From DATGKG01 sp963783145 (lineage in GTDB: Bacteria; Desulfobacterota; Binatia; Binatales; Binataceae): a DNA stretch of 64,000 nucleotides. Position numbers and translations under genes: made by a program. Where the stretch lies: NCBI GenBank assembly GCA_963783145.1, contig CAWAMM010000002.1, forward strand, positions 682,001 to 746,000, in the 5' to 3' direction. The notes under the pieces were generated by a model. That model saw only the letters and a list, made by a program, of their open reading frames with translations, made no database searches and was not told the origin of the DNA. Positions 36,130-45,436 of this stretch are shown piece by piece; the stretch's first letter is position 1, and every line of letters begins with the position of its first letter.

Positions 36130-36687
36130 TTGGCGCATCTCGTCGACAGTCTGTTGCATGCGGCGCAGTGGCCGATCATCGCGGTAGCGATTATGGCCTG
36201 GGTGGCCGCGTTATTCCTGTTCATTCAGCTGCATCGGAACGCTTCCCCGGAGCTTAAAAGAAAGGAGTCTGTAGGCTCGCAGTTGGCGCGGATGCCTCGT
36301 GCGTTGATTGTTGCCGCGGCCATTTTCGTGGGCATTACCCTGGGTGAGGTAGTTCTGATCACGATGATCAAGGTGGCCGCCCTGAAGGAAATCGCCCCGA
36401 TGCTATCGGGACCGATCGTATCGGTCAGTATCGATGGGACCCGAATGAGCGACGCCACCGCGCTGGTCGGCGCACTCCGAAAGATGCACGAACCTCTCAT
36501 CGGTCACCATTCTCATCCGACCAAGAGATATCAGGTGGTCCTCGACACCCCGCGCGGATATCTGACCTTAAACCTGGGCCGGGATTCCGGTGACCCGCAC
36601 GAATACTGGGTGTTCTATCCGGGCTTCCACGCGACGACGTCAAACGCTATCGGACACGCTATCACCGACGCAATCGACCAGTACTGA
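36130..36687 (+). CDS. Two-TM membrane protein of unknown function
   Basis: 185 residues from a TTG start. Two hydrophobic segments (AAQWPIIAVAIMAWVAALFLF and LIVAAAIFVGITLGEVVLI) precede a soluble C-terminal domain with SVSIDGTRMSDATALVGAL and a basic-to-aromatic region VVLDTPRGYLTLNLGRDS, ending AIGHAITDAIDQY. No family recognised. Its last twelve codons and the following 38 bases recur at 36003-36069 and 39793-39859. The TTG start has no strong ribosome site, so the start is uncertain. Confidence 0.6.
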   Translation: MAHLVDSLLHAAQWPIIAVAIMAWVAALFLFIQLHRNASPELKRKESVGSQLARMPRALIVAAAIFVGITLGEVVLITMIKVAALKEIAPMLSGPIVSVSIDGTRMSDATALVGALRKMHEPLIGHHSHPTKRYQVVLDTPRGYLTLNLGRDSGDPHEYWVFYPGFHATTSNAIGHAITDAIDQY

Positions 36688-36717
36688 GGCAGCCGGAAAC
36701 GGCACGACATCGTGAGG
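36652..36717 (+). repeat. Gene-3'-end repeat, copy B (end of the two-TM gene)
   Basis: Includes the last codons of the 36130-36687 gene (GHAITDAIDQY-stop) and GGCAGCCGGAAACGGCACGA beyond the stop. Related copies, GCARTDALDEH-stop and GCARIDAIVQY-stop, lie at 36003 and 39793, so this copy is the only one attached to an intact gene. Confidence 0.6.
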
Positions 36718-37234
36718 TCTCTAAGATGCGGAAAACGAGATCCTTCACGATTCGGATGAGGTGCAGCGGCGCCAGAAGGTACGCGGCTGGATTTGCTGAA
36801 TGAGGTGCGTTCCGCGATTCTGGCAAGTTCCTTTTCCTTCTCCTCGATCTTCGCCCGCTCCTTTTCGATTTCCTACTCTAGCTACCAATTCTCGTTGTTC
36901 AAATTGCGGCGCTCAGCTTCGAGAAATAGCGCTTGATTTGTGGCGGCGAGTTTGCGTACCCCCGGAATCAGAACTTGCGCCACTTTTCCGAGGGTGATTC
37001 AGAGCGGCATCTCTCGCCCATCCACTAATTTTCAGAAAGATAGAGTCATCTGGACGCATCGCGATGGCACCAAAGTACCATTGTGCGAACCTGAGTTTAC
37101 CCAATAGTCTCGTCAACGAAGCGCCCGATAAGGGGGCGTATGGTCGTCGCTGCTAGCGTCCCGATTTGGTATCAAGCTTGACAGTTTCCAATCTGGCATC
37201 CTGTCGTTCGGAGACGCCCCGAGGAGGCAAACAA
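36718..37234. other. Spacer upstream of the sulfatase
   Basis: No convincing gene: short open segments on both strands have no motif, signal or ribosome site. The right end carries GAGGAGG (37221-37227), the Shine-Dalgarno of the arylsulfatase. No CRISPR, tRNA or long repeat seen. Confidence 0.4.
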
Positions 37235-39607
37235 ATGAGCAATAAAAACATATCCAGAACGGTTCTCCCGATTCCGGATCGCACCCATGTTGGCCTGACG
37301 ACCTATGATGCGAAAGACCCCGATACCAAATATCCTCCTATCGAGCAACTACGTCCGCCCGAGGGTGCCCCTAACATCCTGGTGATCCTGCTTGATGATG
37401 TCGGCTTCGGCACCACCTCGGCGTTTGGCGGCCCGTGCCCTACTCCCAACATCGAAAAACTGGCCAGCACAGGACTGAAATACACCCGATTTCATACCAC
37501 TGCGCTGTGCTCGCCAACCCGCCAGGCCCTGCTGACCGGCCGCAACCACCACTCAGTCGGCATGGGCGGTATCACTGAGATTGCCACTTCCGCGCCTGGC
37601 TACAATTCGATCTTGCCCAACACAGCCGCGCCGATTGCCCGGACCCTCAAGCTCAATGGCTACTCGACGGCGCAGTTCGGCAAGTGCCATGAGATCCCGG
37701 TCTGGGAGACAAGTCCGGTGGGGCCGTTCGATGCCTGGCCCACAGGCGGCGGCGGGTTTGAATACTTCTATGGCTTCATCGGCGGCGAGACCAATCAGTA
37801 CTTTCCGGCGATCTGGGAAGGAACGACGCCGGTCGAGCCCGACAAGAAGCCTGAGGAGGGCTACCATTTCACCGATGACATGACGGGCAAGGCGATCAAG
37901 TGGATTCGCCAACAGAAGGCGCTAGCTCCCGACAAGCCGTTCTTTGTCTACTACGCTCCGGGCGCGATGCACGCGCCTCATCACGTTCCTAAGGAGTGGT
38001 CCGACAAGTATAAAGGCAAGTTCGACCAGGGGTGGGACAAGCTGCGCGAGGAAACCTTCGCGCGGCAGAAGGAACTCGGCGTTATCCCAAAGGATTGCGA
38101 ATTGACGAAACGTCATGTCGAGATTCCTGCCTGGGAGGCAGAGTCCGCGGAAATGAAGCCGATTCTCACACGGCAGATGGAGATCTTTGCAGGCTTCATG
38201 GAGCACACCGACCACTACATAGGTCTCCTCATCGATGCGCTGAAGGATCTCGACATTATCGACGACACCCTGATCTATCTCATCGTCGGCGACAACGGCG
38301 CATCCGGCGAGGGCACGCTGCAAGGCGCCTACAACGAGTTGGTGCCGCTGACCGGCTTTGCCGATCTCGAGTCACCCGAGTTCCTGAAGGCCCACATCGA
38401 CAAATTCGGCGGGGTCGAGGCCTACAATCATTATGCGGTGGGCTGGGCGCATGCGATGGACACGCCCTACCAATGGACCAAGCAGGTGGCGTCGCATTGG
38501 GGCGGTACCCGCAACGGCTTGGTTGTGCATTGGCCGAGGGGAATCAAAGCAAAGAACGAGCTTCGCGCGCAATTTCATCATGTAATCGACGTCGCCCCCA
38601 CCTTGCTGGAAGTTGCGGGTCTTCCTGAGCCGACGATCGTCAATGGGGTGGCGCAAAAGCCGATCGAGGGCGTTAGCATGGCCTACTCATTCAACGACGC
38701 CAAGGCCCCGGAGCGGCGCGAAACACAGTATTTCGAGATGGCTGGCAATCGCGGCATCTACCACAAGGGGTGGACCGCGGTTACGCGCCACCGAACTCCC
38801 TGGCTGACCGGCGCGGTGCAATTGCTCGCATTCGACGACGATGTGTGGGAGCTATACGACACCAACACGGACTGGAGCCAGGCGAAAGATCTGGCAAAAG
38901 AGAATCCGAAAAGGCTGCACGAGCTGCAGCGGCTATGGCTGATCGAGGCGGTCAAATACAACGTGCTGCCGTTGGATGACCGCTTCGCCGAGCGCGCCAA
39001 TCCCGACATCGCTGGCCGCCCGCAGTTGATCATCGGCAACCGACAACTGTTGTTCGGTGGAATGGGGCGTCTGACCGAGGGCTCGGTCATCAACATCAAG
39101 AACAAGTCGCACGCCGTGACCGCCGAGGTGATCGTGCCCGAGACCGGCGCTGAAGGTGTCATCGTTGCCCAGGGCGGGCTGACTGGGGGTTGGGGCCTTT
39201 ACGCGATAGGTGGCAAGCCAAAGTATTGCTACAACTTCTATGGAATTGAGCGTTACTACGTCGAAGGCGCGAATAAGATTCCCTCCGGCAAGCACGAGGT
39301 GCGCATGGAGTTCGCCTACGATGGCGGCGGCCTCGCGAAAGGGGGCACGGTCACTCTCTACGTCGATGGTCAAAAGTGTGGTGAGGGCCGGGTAGAAAAG
39401 ACCGAGCCCTTGGTTTTCTCCGCCGACGAAACCTGCGATGTCGGCTTCGGCGCCGGCTCTCCGGTGACCTATGAATACGGAATCCATGACAATGAATTCA
39501 GCGGCGAGGTGAATTGGGTTGAGATCGATATCGGAAAGGATGCGATCAATCTCGATCACCTGATCACTGCCGCGGATCGCCTGCGGGTTGCGATGGCGCG
39601 ACAGTAG
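37235..39607 (+). CDS. Arylsulfatase-type sulfatase
   Basis: 790 residues from ATG 37235, chosen because GAGGAGG lies seven bases upstream; the open frame extends 69 bases earlier. The sulfatase signature CSPTRQALLTGRN gives Cys92 as the residue converted to formylglycine (CxPxR). Other metal-site elements are ILLDDVGFG near residue 45 and GDNGASGEGTLQG near 350. A long C-terminal part (residues ~590-790) with a beta-rich, predicted lectin-like or propeller-like region resembles extended sulfatases of this group. No signal peptide at the N-terminus, so cytoplasmic or unusual export. The substrate is unknown. Confidence 0.92.
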   Translation: MSNKNISRTVLPIPDRTHVGLTTYDAKDPDTKYPPIEQLRPPEGAPNILVILLDDVGFGTTSAFGGPCPTPNIEKLASTGLKYTRFHTTALCSPTRQALLTGRNHHSVGMGGITEIATSAPGYNSILPNTAAPIARTLKLNGYSTAQFGKCHEIPVWETSPVGPFDAWPTGGGGFEYFYGFIGGETNQYFPAIWEGTTPVEPDKKPEEGYHFTDDMTGKAIKWIRQQKALAPDKPFFVYYAPGAMHAPHHVPKEWSDKYKGKFDQGWDKLREETFARQKELGVIPKDCELTKRHVEIPAWEAESAEMKPILTRQMEIFAGFMEHTDHYIGLLIDALKDLDIIDDTLIYLIVGDNGASGEGTLQGAYNELVPLTGFADLESPEFLKAHIDKFGGVEAYNHYAVGWAHAMDTPYQWTKQVASHWGGTRNGLVVHWPRGIKAKNELRAQFHHVIDVAPTLLEVAGLPEPTIVNGVAQKPIEGVSMAYSFNDAKAPERRETQYFEMAGNRGIYHKGWTAVTRHRTPWLTGAVQLLAFDDDVWELYDTNTDWSQAKDLAKENPKRLHELQRLWLIEAVKYNVLPLDDRFAERANPDIAGRPQLIIGNRQLLFGGMGRLTEGSVINIKNKSHAVTAEVIVPETGAEGVIVAQGGLTGGWGLYAIGGKPKYCYNFYGIERYYVEGANKIPSGKHEVRMEFAYDGGGLAKGGTVTLYVDGQKCGEGRVEKTEPLVFSADETCDVGFGAGSPVTYEYGIHDNEFSGEVNWVEIDIGKDAINLDHLITAADRLRVAMARQ

Positions 39608-40125
39608 AAGCTCCGTTTCGCGCGCCATCCGGTCATCGTGAGAGCATCCCCGAAGTTGCGAACGACTTTCACCGCGGATTCGGTGGGAGGGGGACCAATT
39701 TTTACTCGTTAACCCAATCCCGCGCACCGATTGACTAAATTTCCAGCCTAACATTGTTGGATATCGTCTTTGCGAGCTGAATCCACCGCATCGGATGCGC
39801 CCGTATCGACGCCATCGTTCAGTACTGAAAGAGTCGGGAAACGGCAGGACATCGCGAGGCCGTCCGCGTCATACAAATTTTGCTTAAAACGATCATTCCG
39901 CTTGACGCGACCCACAGGTTGATCCAGACTGCCGCGGACAACCAATAGTGAACGTGAGCCCGACTATGTGACACAACGTCCGCGATGGTAATTCCATCGA
40001 GGATTTTACGCTTGCTCGGTGCGAAGAGGGGACGTGCGTCCAGCCAGACCAAAGTCCATCGCGATGGTCGATCCGCAAGTCGGCCTATGGTGGGTTTTTC
40101 GTTCGCCAAATCCGGCGGCCGCGCG
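39608..40125. other. Spacer with repeat copy C
   Basis: Holds the 3'-end repeat at 39793-39859. The rest shows no coding sequence that can be supported; an open frame upstream of 40126 has no Shine-Dalgarno and no conserved start. Confidence 0.4.
39793..39859 (+). repeat. Gene-3'-end repeat, copy C
   Basis: In the frame ending at TGA 39826-39828 it reads GCARIDAIVQY-stop, then AAAGAGTCGGGAAACGGCAG, then GACATCGCGAGG, matching copies A and B. No upstream part of the gene is present. Confidence 0.6.
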
Positions 40126-41730
40126 ATGACTAGCGAGTCGCTGCTGATCTCATTGGGGTTCGCGCTGTCGTTCGCGCTGACGCCGATCTCGCGCCGCCTC
40201 GCGCTCCGAATCGGCGCTATCGATAACCCCGGCCTGCGCCGGATTCATTCGGTTGCGACGCCGCGGCTGGGCGGTCCCGCAATTTTGGCTGCGCTGGTCC
40301 TCGTGATGGTTCTGGCGGCGCATTGGGATCCATCGATAAATGCTTTTTTCTGGGCGCACGCGCGCCGGTTGGGTTTCCTGGCGACCGGCGCGCTGATGGT
40401 CACGCTGGTCGGCGCGATCGATGATGTGCATGCGCAGCGCCCCGCTACTAAACTCGCAGTGGAAGTCGTCGCGGCATCGATCGTGGTCTGCGGCGGTTAC
40501 CGAATCGACCCGCCGATGGTTCCGCTCGGCCTGCTCACGGTTCCCCTCAGCATCATTTTCATCGTCGCGGTGGTGAACGCGGTCAACCTGGTCGACGGGC
40601 TCGACGGGCTGGCGGTCGGCCTCTGCGCGATCATCAGCATGACGTTGCTGCTGATGGGCCGGATCAATGGCGCGGGCGGCGCGTCGCTGATGGCGGCGGC
40701 GTTGTGCGGAGTGCTGCTCGGATTCCTTCCGTATAATGTTCATCCGGCGCGGATTTTCCTCGGCGATTCCGGCGCGCTCCTGCTCGGCTTCATGGTTGCG
40801 GTCGGCGCGCTTGCCACGTCGCATCCGACTGGCAGTCTTGGCGCGGCGGCGGCGCCCTTGCTCGCGCTGGGGCTGCCGCTCGGCGAACTGATGCTGAGCA
40901 CGACGCGACGCGTGCTGCGCGAAATCGCCGTGCTGAAGCCGGGGGGCGGGACGCGCTATGGATGGTACCTGCTGCGGCGTCCGGTGCTGTTCGCCGGCGA
41001 TCGCGACCATATTCATCACCGCTTGCTCACTCTTGGCTTCGGTCATCGCGAGGCGGTCCTGCTCCTCTATGCGGTCGGCGCGGGATTCTGTCTCGCGGCG
41101 TTGCTAGTCGCGCGAGGCGTGGCTGCACCACTACCGGTTATCGCCGCGGTCGGGCTCGCCGCGGGCGCGGGGGTGCGATGGCTCGGGTACCGCGAGCTGA
41201 GGCCGCTGCGCGCGGGCCTGCTGCTCCCGCTCGCCGAAACTTTCGCGCGAGGTGGTCCGGCGTTCGAGGTGGTGCTCGATGCGATCCTCATCAGCTCGAG
41301 CGGCGCGGTCGCGTTGCTCCTCGAAGGGGACGGAAGTCGCGCGCAGGCGCTCATTGCGCTGCCGATGCTGGCGATGGTGCAGATGCTCGGGTTTGCGATG
41401 AGCGGAATGTATCGGACGGCGCCTGCTCGGCGCGGGCGGGATTCGGGCATCGACGATGCGCTCCGCGCGACGAAAGCGCTCGCGTTCGCGGTCGGCATCA
41501 CCGCGATGGCGGCGATGCTGGCGCCGGCACTTGGCCTCGGCGCGCGGATCGTGCTCGTCAATGCCAACATACTGTCGGTAATGGTGCTCGGAACGCGGCT
41601 ATCGTATCGGATCCTGGAGCATCTGCATCGAGGGGAGGAGGTAGAGCAGGCATCATACGCGACCGACGCGATGTCGGAAAGGCCATCGGAACTGCCGGAG
41701 GGGGACCGCGCCCACCTCCTCGGCGAGTAG
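40126..41730 (+). CDS. WecA/MraY-type glycosyl-1-phosphate transferase with extra C-terminal membrane module
   Basis: About 534 residues from ATG 40126 (earlier in-frame starts exist but lack a ribosome site). The first ~340 residues match undecaprenyl-phosphate HexNAc-1-P transferases: DDVHAQRPATKLAVE near residue 105, NAVNLVDGLDGLAVG near 160, FLGDSGALLLGF near 210 and GDRDHIHHRLL near 290, plus many TM segments. The remaining part has about four TMs and GMYRTAP...DDALRATKALAFAVG, resembling the N-terminal membrane region of CapD/FlaA1-type sugar dehydratases. It may start polysaccharide or teichoic-like glycan synthesis. A fusion or truncated fusion is possible. Confidence 0.85.
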   Translation: MTSESLLISLGFALSFALTPISRRLALRIGAIDNPGLRRIHSVATPRLGGPAILAALVLVMVLAAHWDPSINAFFWAHARRLGFLATGALMVTLVGAIDDVHAQRPATKLAVEVVAASIVVCGGYRIDPPMVPLGLLTVPLSIIFIVAVVNAVNLVDGLDGLAVGLCAIISMTLLLMGRINGAGGASLMAAALCGVLLGFLPYNVHPARIFLGDSGALLLGFMVAVGALATSHPTGSLGAAAAPLLALGLPLGELMLSTTRRVLREIAVLKPGGGTRYGWYLLRRPVLFAGDRDHIHHRLLTLGFGHREAVLLLYAVGAGFCLAALLVARGVAAPLPVIAAVGLAAGAGVRWLGYRELRPLRAGLLLPLAETFARGGPAFEVVLDAILISSSGAVALLLEGDGSRAQALIALPMLAMVQMLGFAMSGMYRTAPARRGRDSGIDDALRATKALAFAVGITAMAAMLAPALGLGARIVLVNANILSVMVLGTRLSYRILEHLHRGEEVEQASYATDAMSERPSELPEGDRAHLLGE

Positions 41731-41850
41731 TCCGTAGCATACTGTAAACCATGGTGAGGCAATTTCACGCAAAAAAACCTCCCCATCAAAATTCGCCGTC
41801 GTCGCATCGGCACCTTGACAGCGCGGCGCGGCGGACGCGATAACCGCCGC

Positions 41851-42930
41851 ATGGCTACCATCAAAGTTGAACGCGCGCTGAACCTGGGCGTCCCATATAC
41901 CCCCGATATGCAGCAAGGCAAGAAAGCCGAGCCGACCTGGTCGACCCTGCGCGAGCAGGTCCGCGAGGCCGAGGCGCTCGGCTACGACACCGCGGTCGCG
42001 GTCGAAACGCAGGATGACCCATATCTGATTCTCGCGATTGCGGCGCAGGAGCCCTCGCGCATCGAGCTCGGCACCGGCATCGCGCTCGCATTCACCAAGA
42101 GCCCGGTCGCGACCGCATACACCGCGTGGGACTTGCAGCGCATGAGCGGCGGACGCCTCGTGCTCGGGCTGGGCTCGCAGGTGAAAGGCCATGTGATGCG
42201 GCGCTTCGGGATGCCATGGAGCAAGCCCGCGCAGCGCATGAAGGACTACGTCGGCGCGATGCGCGCGGTGTGGAAGAGCTGGCAGACCGGCGCGCCCCTG
42301 GACTTTCGCAGTGAGCATTACAATCTCTCGCTGATGACGCCGAACTTCGCGCCGCCGCCGGTGAGCGATCCTCATATCCCGGTGCTGATCGCCGCGGTGC
42401 AGGAGCGCATGCTGCAGGTGGCCGGTGAGGTCTGCGAGGGTGTGCGGTTGCATGGCATCGTGACCCGCAAATATCTCGATCAGATTGCGTTTCCGAATCT
42501 GAAGAAGGGCTTTGCGAAGAGCGGGCGGCCGCAATCCGAGTGGGACAATTTTCAGATCGGCGGCGGTGGGTTCTTATGCGCCGCGCCCAACAAGGATGCG
42601 CTCGCAAAGGCGGTCGAGGGCCTCAAATCGACCATCGCGTTCTATGGCTCGACGCGCTCGTATCGATCAAGTTTCGAGCTCGATGGATGGGGCGATACCG
42701 CGGATCATCTTCATAAGCTGTCGATCCAACAGAAATGGCGCGAGATGTCGCAGTTGGTGAACGAGGAGATGGTGCATGCGTTCGCGGCGGTCGGGACCTA
42801 CGATGAGATCGCTTCGGTGATGAAGAAGCGCTTCGCCGGGGTCAATCGCCTGAGCTTCGATATGGCGCTACGAAACGACCACGATCGCGGGGTGCTGAAG
42901 GAAATCATCCAGGACCTCAAGCGCCCGTAG
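41851..42930 (+). CDS. LLM-class F420-type flavin-dependent oxidoreductase
   Basis: 359 residues from ATG 41851, the first start giving the family-like MATIKVERALNLGV. The TIM-barrel luciferase-like fold has the usual early E..GYDTAVAVETQDDPYLILA, then ELGTGIALAF, GGRLVLGLGSQVKGHVMRRFGMPW-like segments (GRLVLGLGSQVKGH), and IPVLIAAVQERMLQVAGEV. Members of this TIGR03617-like group use reduced F420 or FMN, and are frequent in actinobacteria and Binatota. The substrate is unknown. It converges on the DUF1329 gene. Confidence 0.85.
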   Translation: MATIKVERALNLGVPYTPDMQQGKKAEPTWSTLREQVREAEALGYDTAVAVETQDDPYLILAIAAQEPSRIELGTGIALAFTKSPVATAYTAWDLQRMSGGRLVLGLGSQVKGHVMRRFGMPWSKPAQRMKDYVGAMRAVWKSWQTGAPLDFRSEHYNLSLMTPNFAPPPVSDPHIPVLIAAVQERMLQVAGEVCEGVRLHGIVTRKYLDQIAFPNLKKGFAKSGRPQSEWDNFQIGGGGFLCAAPNKDALAKAVEGLKSTIAFYGSTRSYRSSFELDGWGDTADHLHKLSIQQKWREMSQLVNEEMVHAFAAVGTYDEIASVMKKRFAGVNRLSFDMALRNDHDRGVLKEIIQDLKRP

Positions 42931-42960
42931 TTCGGCGTCGTGGCCGCTTAGGTAAAAATA

Positions 42961-42995
42961 GGCGCGGCGATCCTCAAATGAGGATCGCCGCGCTT
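42961..42995. terminator. Bidirectional hairpin terminator
   Basis: A perfect 15-bp stem, GCGCGGCGATCCTCA/TGAGGATCGCCGCGC with a two-base AA loop, lies between convergent genes. TTT follows on the plus strand, and AAAAATA precedes it, giving U-rich sequence on the minus strand. Confidence 0.8.
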
Positions 42996-43008
42996 TCATC
43001 AGCCGGAT

Positions 43009-44364
43009 CTAGTGGCCGGCGTTCATCATTGAGTTGGGATTGAAGAAGCCGGGATCGACGACGCCCATATCGATATACCAGCATTCTCTCTCGGGCGAAT
43101 GCCGTCCGGGCATGTAGACCACAGTGGAAGCGCGGTCCTGAACGTTGGCATCGACCAACCCCAGCTGGAAGATGCGTTTATACGGATAGATGGCGACCTG
43201 GGCATCCGGGACTGGACGGTCACGATAGGTATTGAAAAGCACCAGCGTCTTCCAGAGTTTGCCGTCGTCACCGTATTGATCGGATGCAGTAATCAGCCAT
43301 CCTTCAGAATCGATGTAGAAGATGCGTTTGGGAATCGCGTAGTGATGGCCCGGCTTCATCGTGGCCTCGACGATATACATGTGGCGCATCTCCCAATCTT
43401 CCGGGCATATGGTAAGACCGCCATCAGCAGGGCAGGGCTGTTCGGGAGAAAACTTCGCATGCACGCAGGCGAGCATCTCTTTCTCGCCCAGATACTTATA
43501 GGTGAAGTCCTCGACCTTGGCCGAAAATCCAAAGTAGGAATCGGGGTCGATGGTGCTGGTGTTGGACGATCCGCCGCCGACTCCGACGCCGGCGCCGCCG
43601 TAACCACCGCCGCTGCCTCCACCCGAAAAACCGGGGAGTCCACCGATCGCATCGGCAAGGATCTCCGGCGATTGCCGATGTAGGCGCCGCGACTGCGGGT
43701 TAAACACCCAGGAGTTATCTTCGATTTTTGGATCCATGCTGCGGTCGCGGATCAAGCCGTAACCGCGCAATCCCGCCGGCTCCAGAAAAGGATAAAACGC
43801 GAACTTATAGCGGATTCCGCTGGCGGCGAAATCGGGGCTGGTCGGTACTGGAGGAACTTCGATGCGCCCGACGTTGTTGTAGAAGGCAAAATGGCCGACG
43901 GTGAAGTAGCTCAGCGGTTCAAGATCTTTGGATCCGCCGACATAACTGGCAATCTCCGGAAAGCGCAGGTCCGCATCGTCGGTGTACAACGGGCGGAAAC
44001 TGTAATTCCACATCAGCTTGGTCGCCATTTGCGGGTCGTTGGGATCGAGTAGCGGAAACGGCTGGCCGGCAACATAGTTCTTGAGGGTACCGTCAGGATT
44101 GAGGACCACCTGCGACGAATACTTCTCGGTTGCGCTTTTGAACGGAGGGGGCCAATCCAGTTTGCTGGTGGGGACGATATTCAGTCGCATTCCCTGTTGC
44201 ACGAGAACGTAATTTCCCGGGCTGAGGAGATCCTTCACCAAAGATGCGTTATCCTTGCCAATAACGTCGCCCGGTTTTACCCCCGCCGCCCGTGCGGAAG
44301 CGCCCAAGGGCAGCAGGCCGGCAGCGAAAAGCAGGAGCGCTACAACGCGCAGCTTAAGCATCAA
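43009..44364 (-). CDS. DUF1329 outer-membrane-associated protein
   Basis: 451 residues with a signal peptide (LRVVALLLFAAGLLPLGASARA). The DUF1329 family shares a LolB-like fold and is usually exported; members occur beside exporters or degradation genes. Visible motifs are YSSQVVLNPDGTLKNYVAGQPF, WNYSFRPLYTDDA and AYKFYPFLEPAGLRGYG-like pieces (FAFYPFLEPAGLRGYGL). A glycine-rich loop (GGSGGGYGGAGVGVGGGS) interrupts the middle at about residues 250-270, unlike a standard member. Role unknown. Confidence 0.85.
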   Translation of the reverse strand: MMLKLRVVALLLFAAGLLPLGASARAAGVKPGDVIGKDNASLVKDLLSPGNYVLVQQGMRLNIVPTSKLDWPPPFKSATEKYSSQVVLNPDGTLKNYVAGQPFPLLDPNDPQMATKLMWNYSFRPLYTDDADLRFPEIASYVGGSKDLEPLSYFTVGHFAFYNNVGRIEVPPVPTSPDFAASGIRYKFAFYPFLEPAGLRGYGLIRDRSMDPKIEDNSWVFNPQSRRLHRQSPEILADAIGGLPGFSGGGSGGGYGGAGVGVGGGSSNTSTIDPDSYFGFSAKVEDFTYKYLGEKEMLACVHAKFSPEQPCPADGGLTICPEDWEMRHMYIVEATMKPGHHYAIPKRIFYIDSEGWLITASDQYGDDGKLWKTLVLFNTYRDRPVPDAQVAIYPYKRIFQLGLVDANVQDRASTVVYMPGRHSPERECWYIDMGVVDPGFFNPNSMMNAGH

Positions 44365-44492
44365 ATTCCTCCGAGAATGGTTAATCTCTGCCTATCGTAC
44401 AGTAGGTAGGCGCAAATAGTAAATGCTCTTTTACCATTTCCGTTATCTACCTTTTACAATAGATGAAGACTTCCCCTTGGAGAACTAGAAAT

Positions 44493-44918
44493 ATGCTAAA
44501 CCGATTGACCTCAATGTTATTTTCGATGGTGATTTTGACCTTCACCGTCCCGCACCTCGCCTCCGCGCAAAGCCTCCCCGCGATGGGACCGCCGATACCA
44601 ACCACCATCATTGTCACCAAGCCCGCACCCGACGAAACTTTCGGTGGCAAGACGGTGGTGACGATGGGAGTCGGCGACAAGGCTTACAAATTCATTCTGA
44701 AGGACGGGCAAACCAACAGCCTTCGGACTCGATGGCCGGACATCTGGCAGTACGTGATGCAGTTCAATCCCAACTTCGTGGTGCAGGGGCAGGATGCGGA
44801 AAAATTTGCCAAGATTCAGCCCGGTCAGACCATGACCGTGCAGGGTATGTTTGCGCCGTTGGACCGGACCTTCGAAGTGTTGTCGGTCGAAGAAAGTGGC
44901 GGTGAGCAGCACTACTAG
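44493..44918 (+). CDS. Small secreted protein, unknown function
   Basis: About 141 residues from ATG 44493 (GGAG ten bases upstream; a longer frame begins at 44463). A signal peptide (LFSMVILTFTVPHLASA) precedes a Pro-rich stretch (PAMGPPIPTTIIV), then a compact domain with KAYKFILKDGQTNS and MTVQGMFAPLDRTFEVLSVEE. No family recognised. It is divergent from the DUF1329 gene with an AT-rich 128-base spacer and could be functionally linked to it. Confidence 0.6.
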   Translation: MLNRLTSMLFSMVILTFTVPHLASAQSLPAMGPPIPTTIIVTKPAPDETFGGKTVVTMGVGDKAYKFILKDGQTNSLRTRWPDIWQYVMQFNPNFVVQGQDAEKFAKIQPGQTMTVQGMFAPLDRTFEVLSVEESGGEQHY

Positions 44919-44927
44919 CTCGCGACA

Positions 44928-45386
44928 TCATTCAGGGAAGATCCGGCGCAGCGCAGCCTCGCGGAAGTCAAATATCTGCTGAAGGCTTCCCGCCACCAGG
45001 ATTCGATACGCGAGTTCACCCAGGGGTCCGAGCGGCATTGCGAACTCGACCTGATCGCGGATCTCTGTGTGACCGGGATCCAGTTCGCGAAAGCTATGAG
45101 TATGCCGCCACATCGCGTAGGGCCCTTGGTCCTGCACGTCGATGAAGCGCGTCGGCGCCTCGACACTTTCAATCTGCGTGCGCCATTTTACCGGTACCCC
45201 ATATAGCCGCAGCCGATATTCGAGGATGGTGCCGGGCGCCACTTTCTCAGGCGGCGGTTTGAGGAACTGGAAGTGCACGAAATCGGGAGTGAGCCGCTCA
45301 AGGTTGCGCGGATTGGAGAAGAAATCGAATGCCTCTCGAATCGTAATCGGCACTACCTGACTGCGCTCTAGTTTATGGATCGTCAC
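44928..45386 (-). CDS. SRPBCC family protein
   Basis: 152 residues with the START/Bet v1-type pattern, a polyketide-cyclase/ligand-binding fold: an N-terminal EAFDFFSNPRNLERLTPDF helix, IEVLR-type strands (ILEYRLRLYGVPVKWRTQIES) and a C-terminal GSLQQIFDFREAALRRIF helix. Members bind hydrophobic ligands or act as ring cyclases or transfer proteins. The start ATG 45386 is followed by TIHKLERSQVV. Convergent with the small secreted gene; nine bases separate the stops. Confidence 0.8.
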   Translation of the reverse strand: MTIHKLERSQVVPITIREAFDFFSNPRNLERLTPDFVHFQFLKPPPEKVAPGTILEYRLRLYGVPVKWRTQIESVEAPTRFIDVQDQGPYAMWRHTHSFRELDPGHTEIRDQVEFAMPLGPLGELAYRILVAGSLQQIFDFREAALRRIFPE

Positions 45387-45436
45387 TCCAATGCTCTATC
45401 ATGGAGTGACGACGTGCCGCGGAGGTTTTCTTTGAG

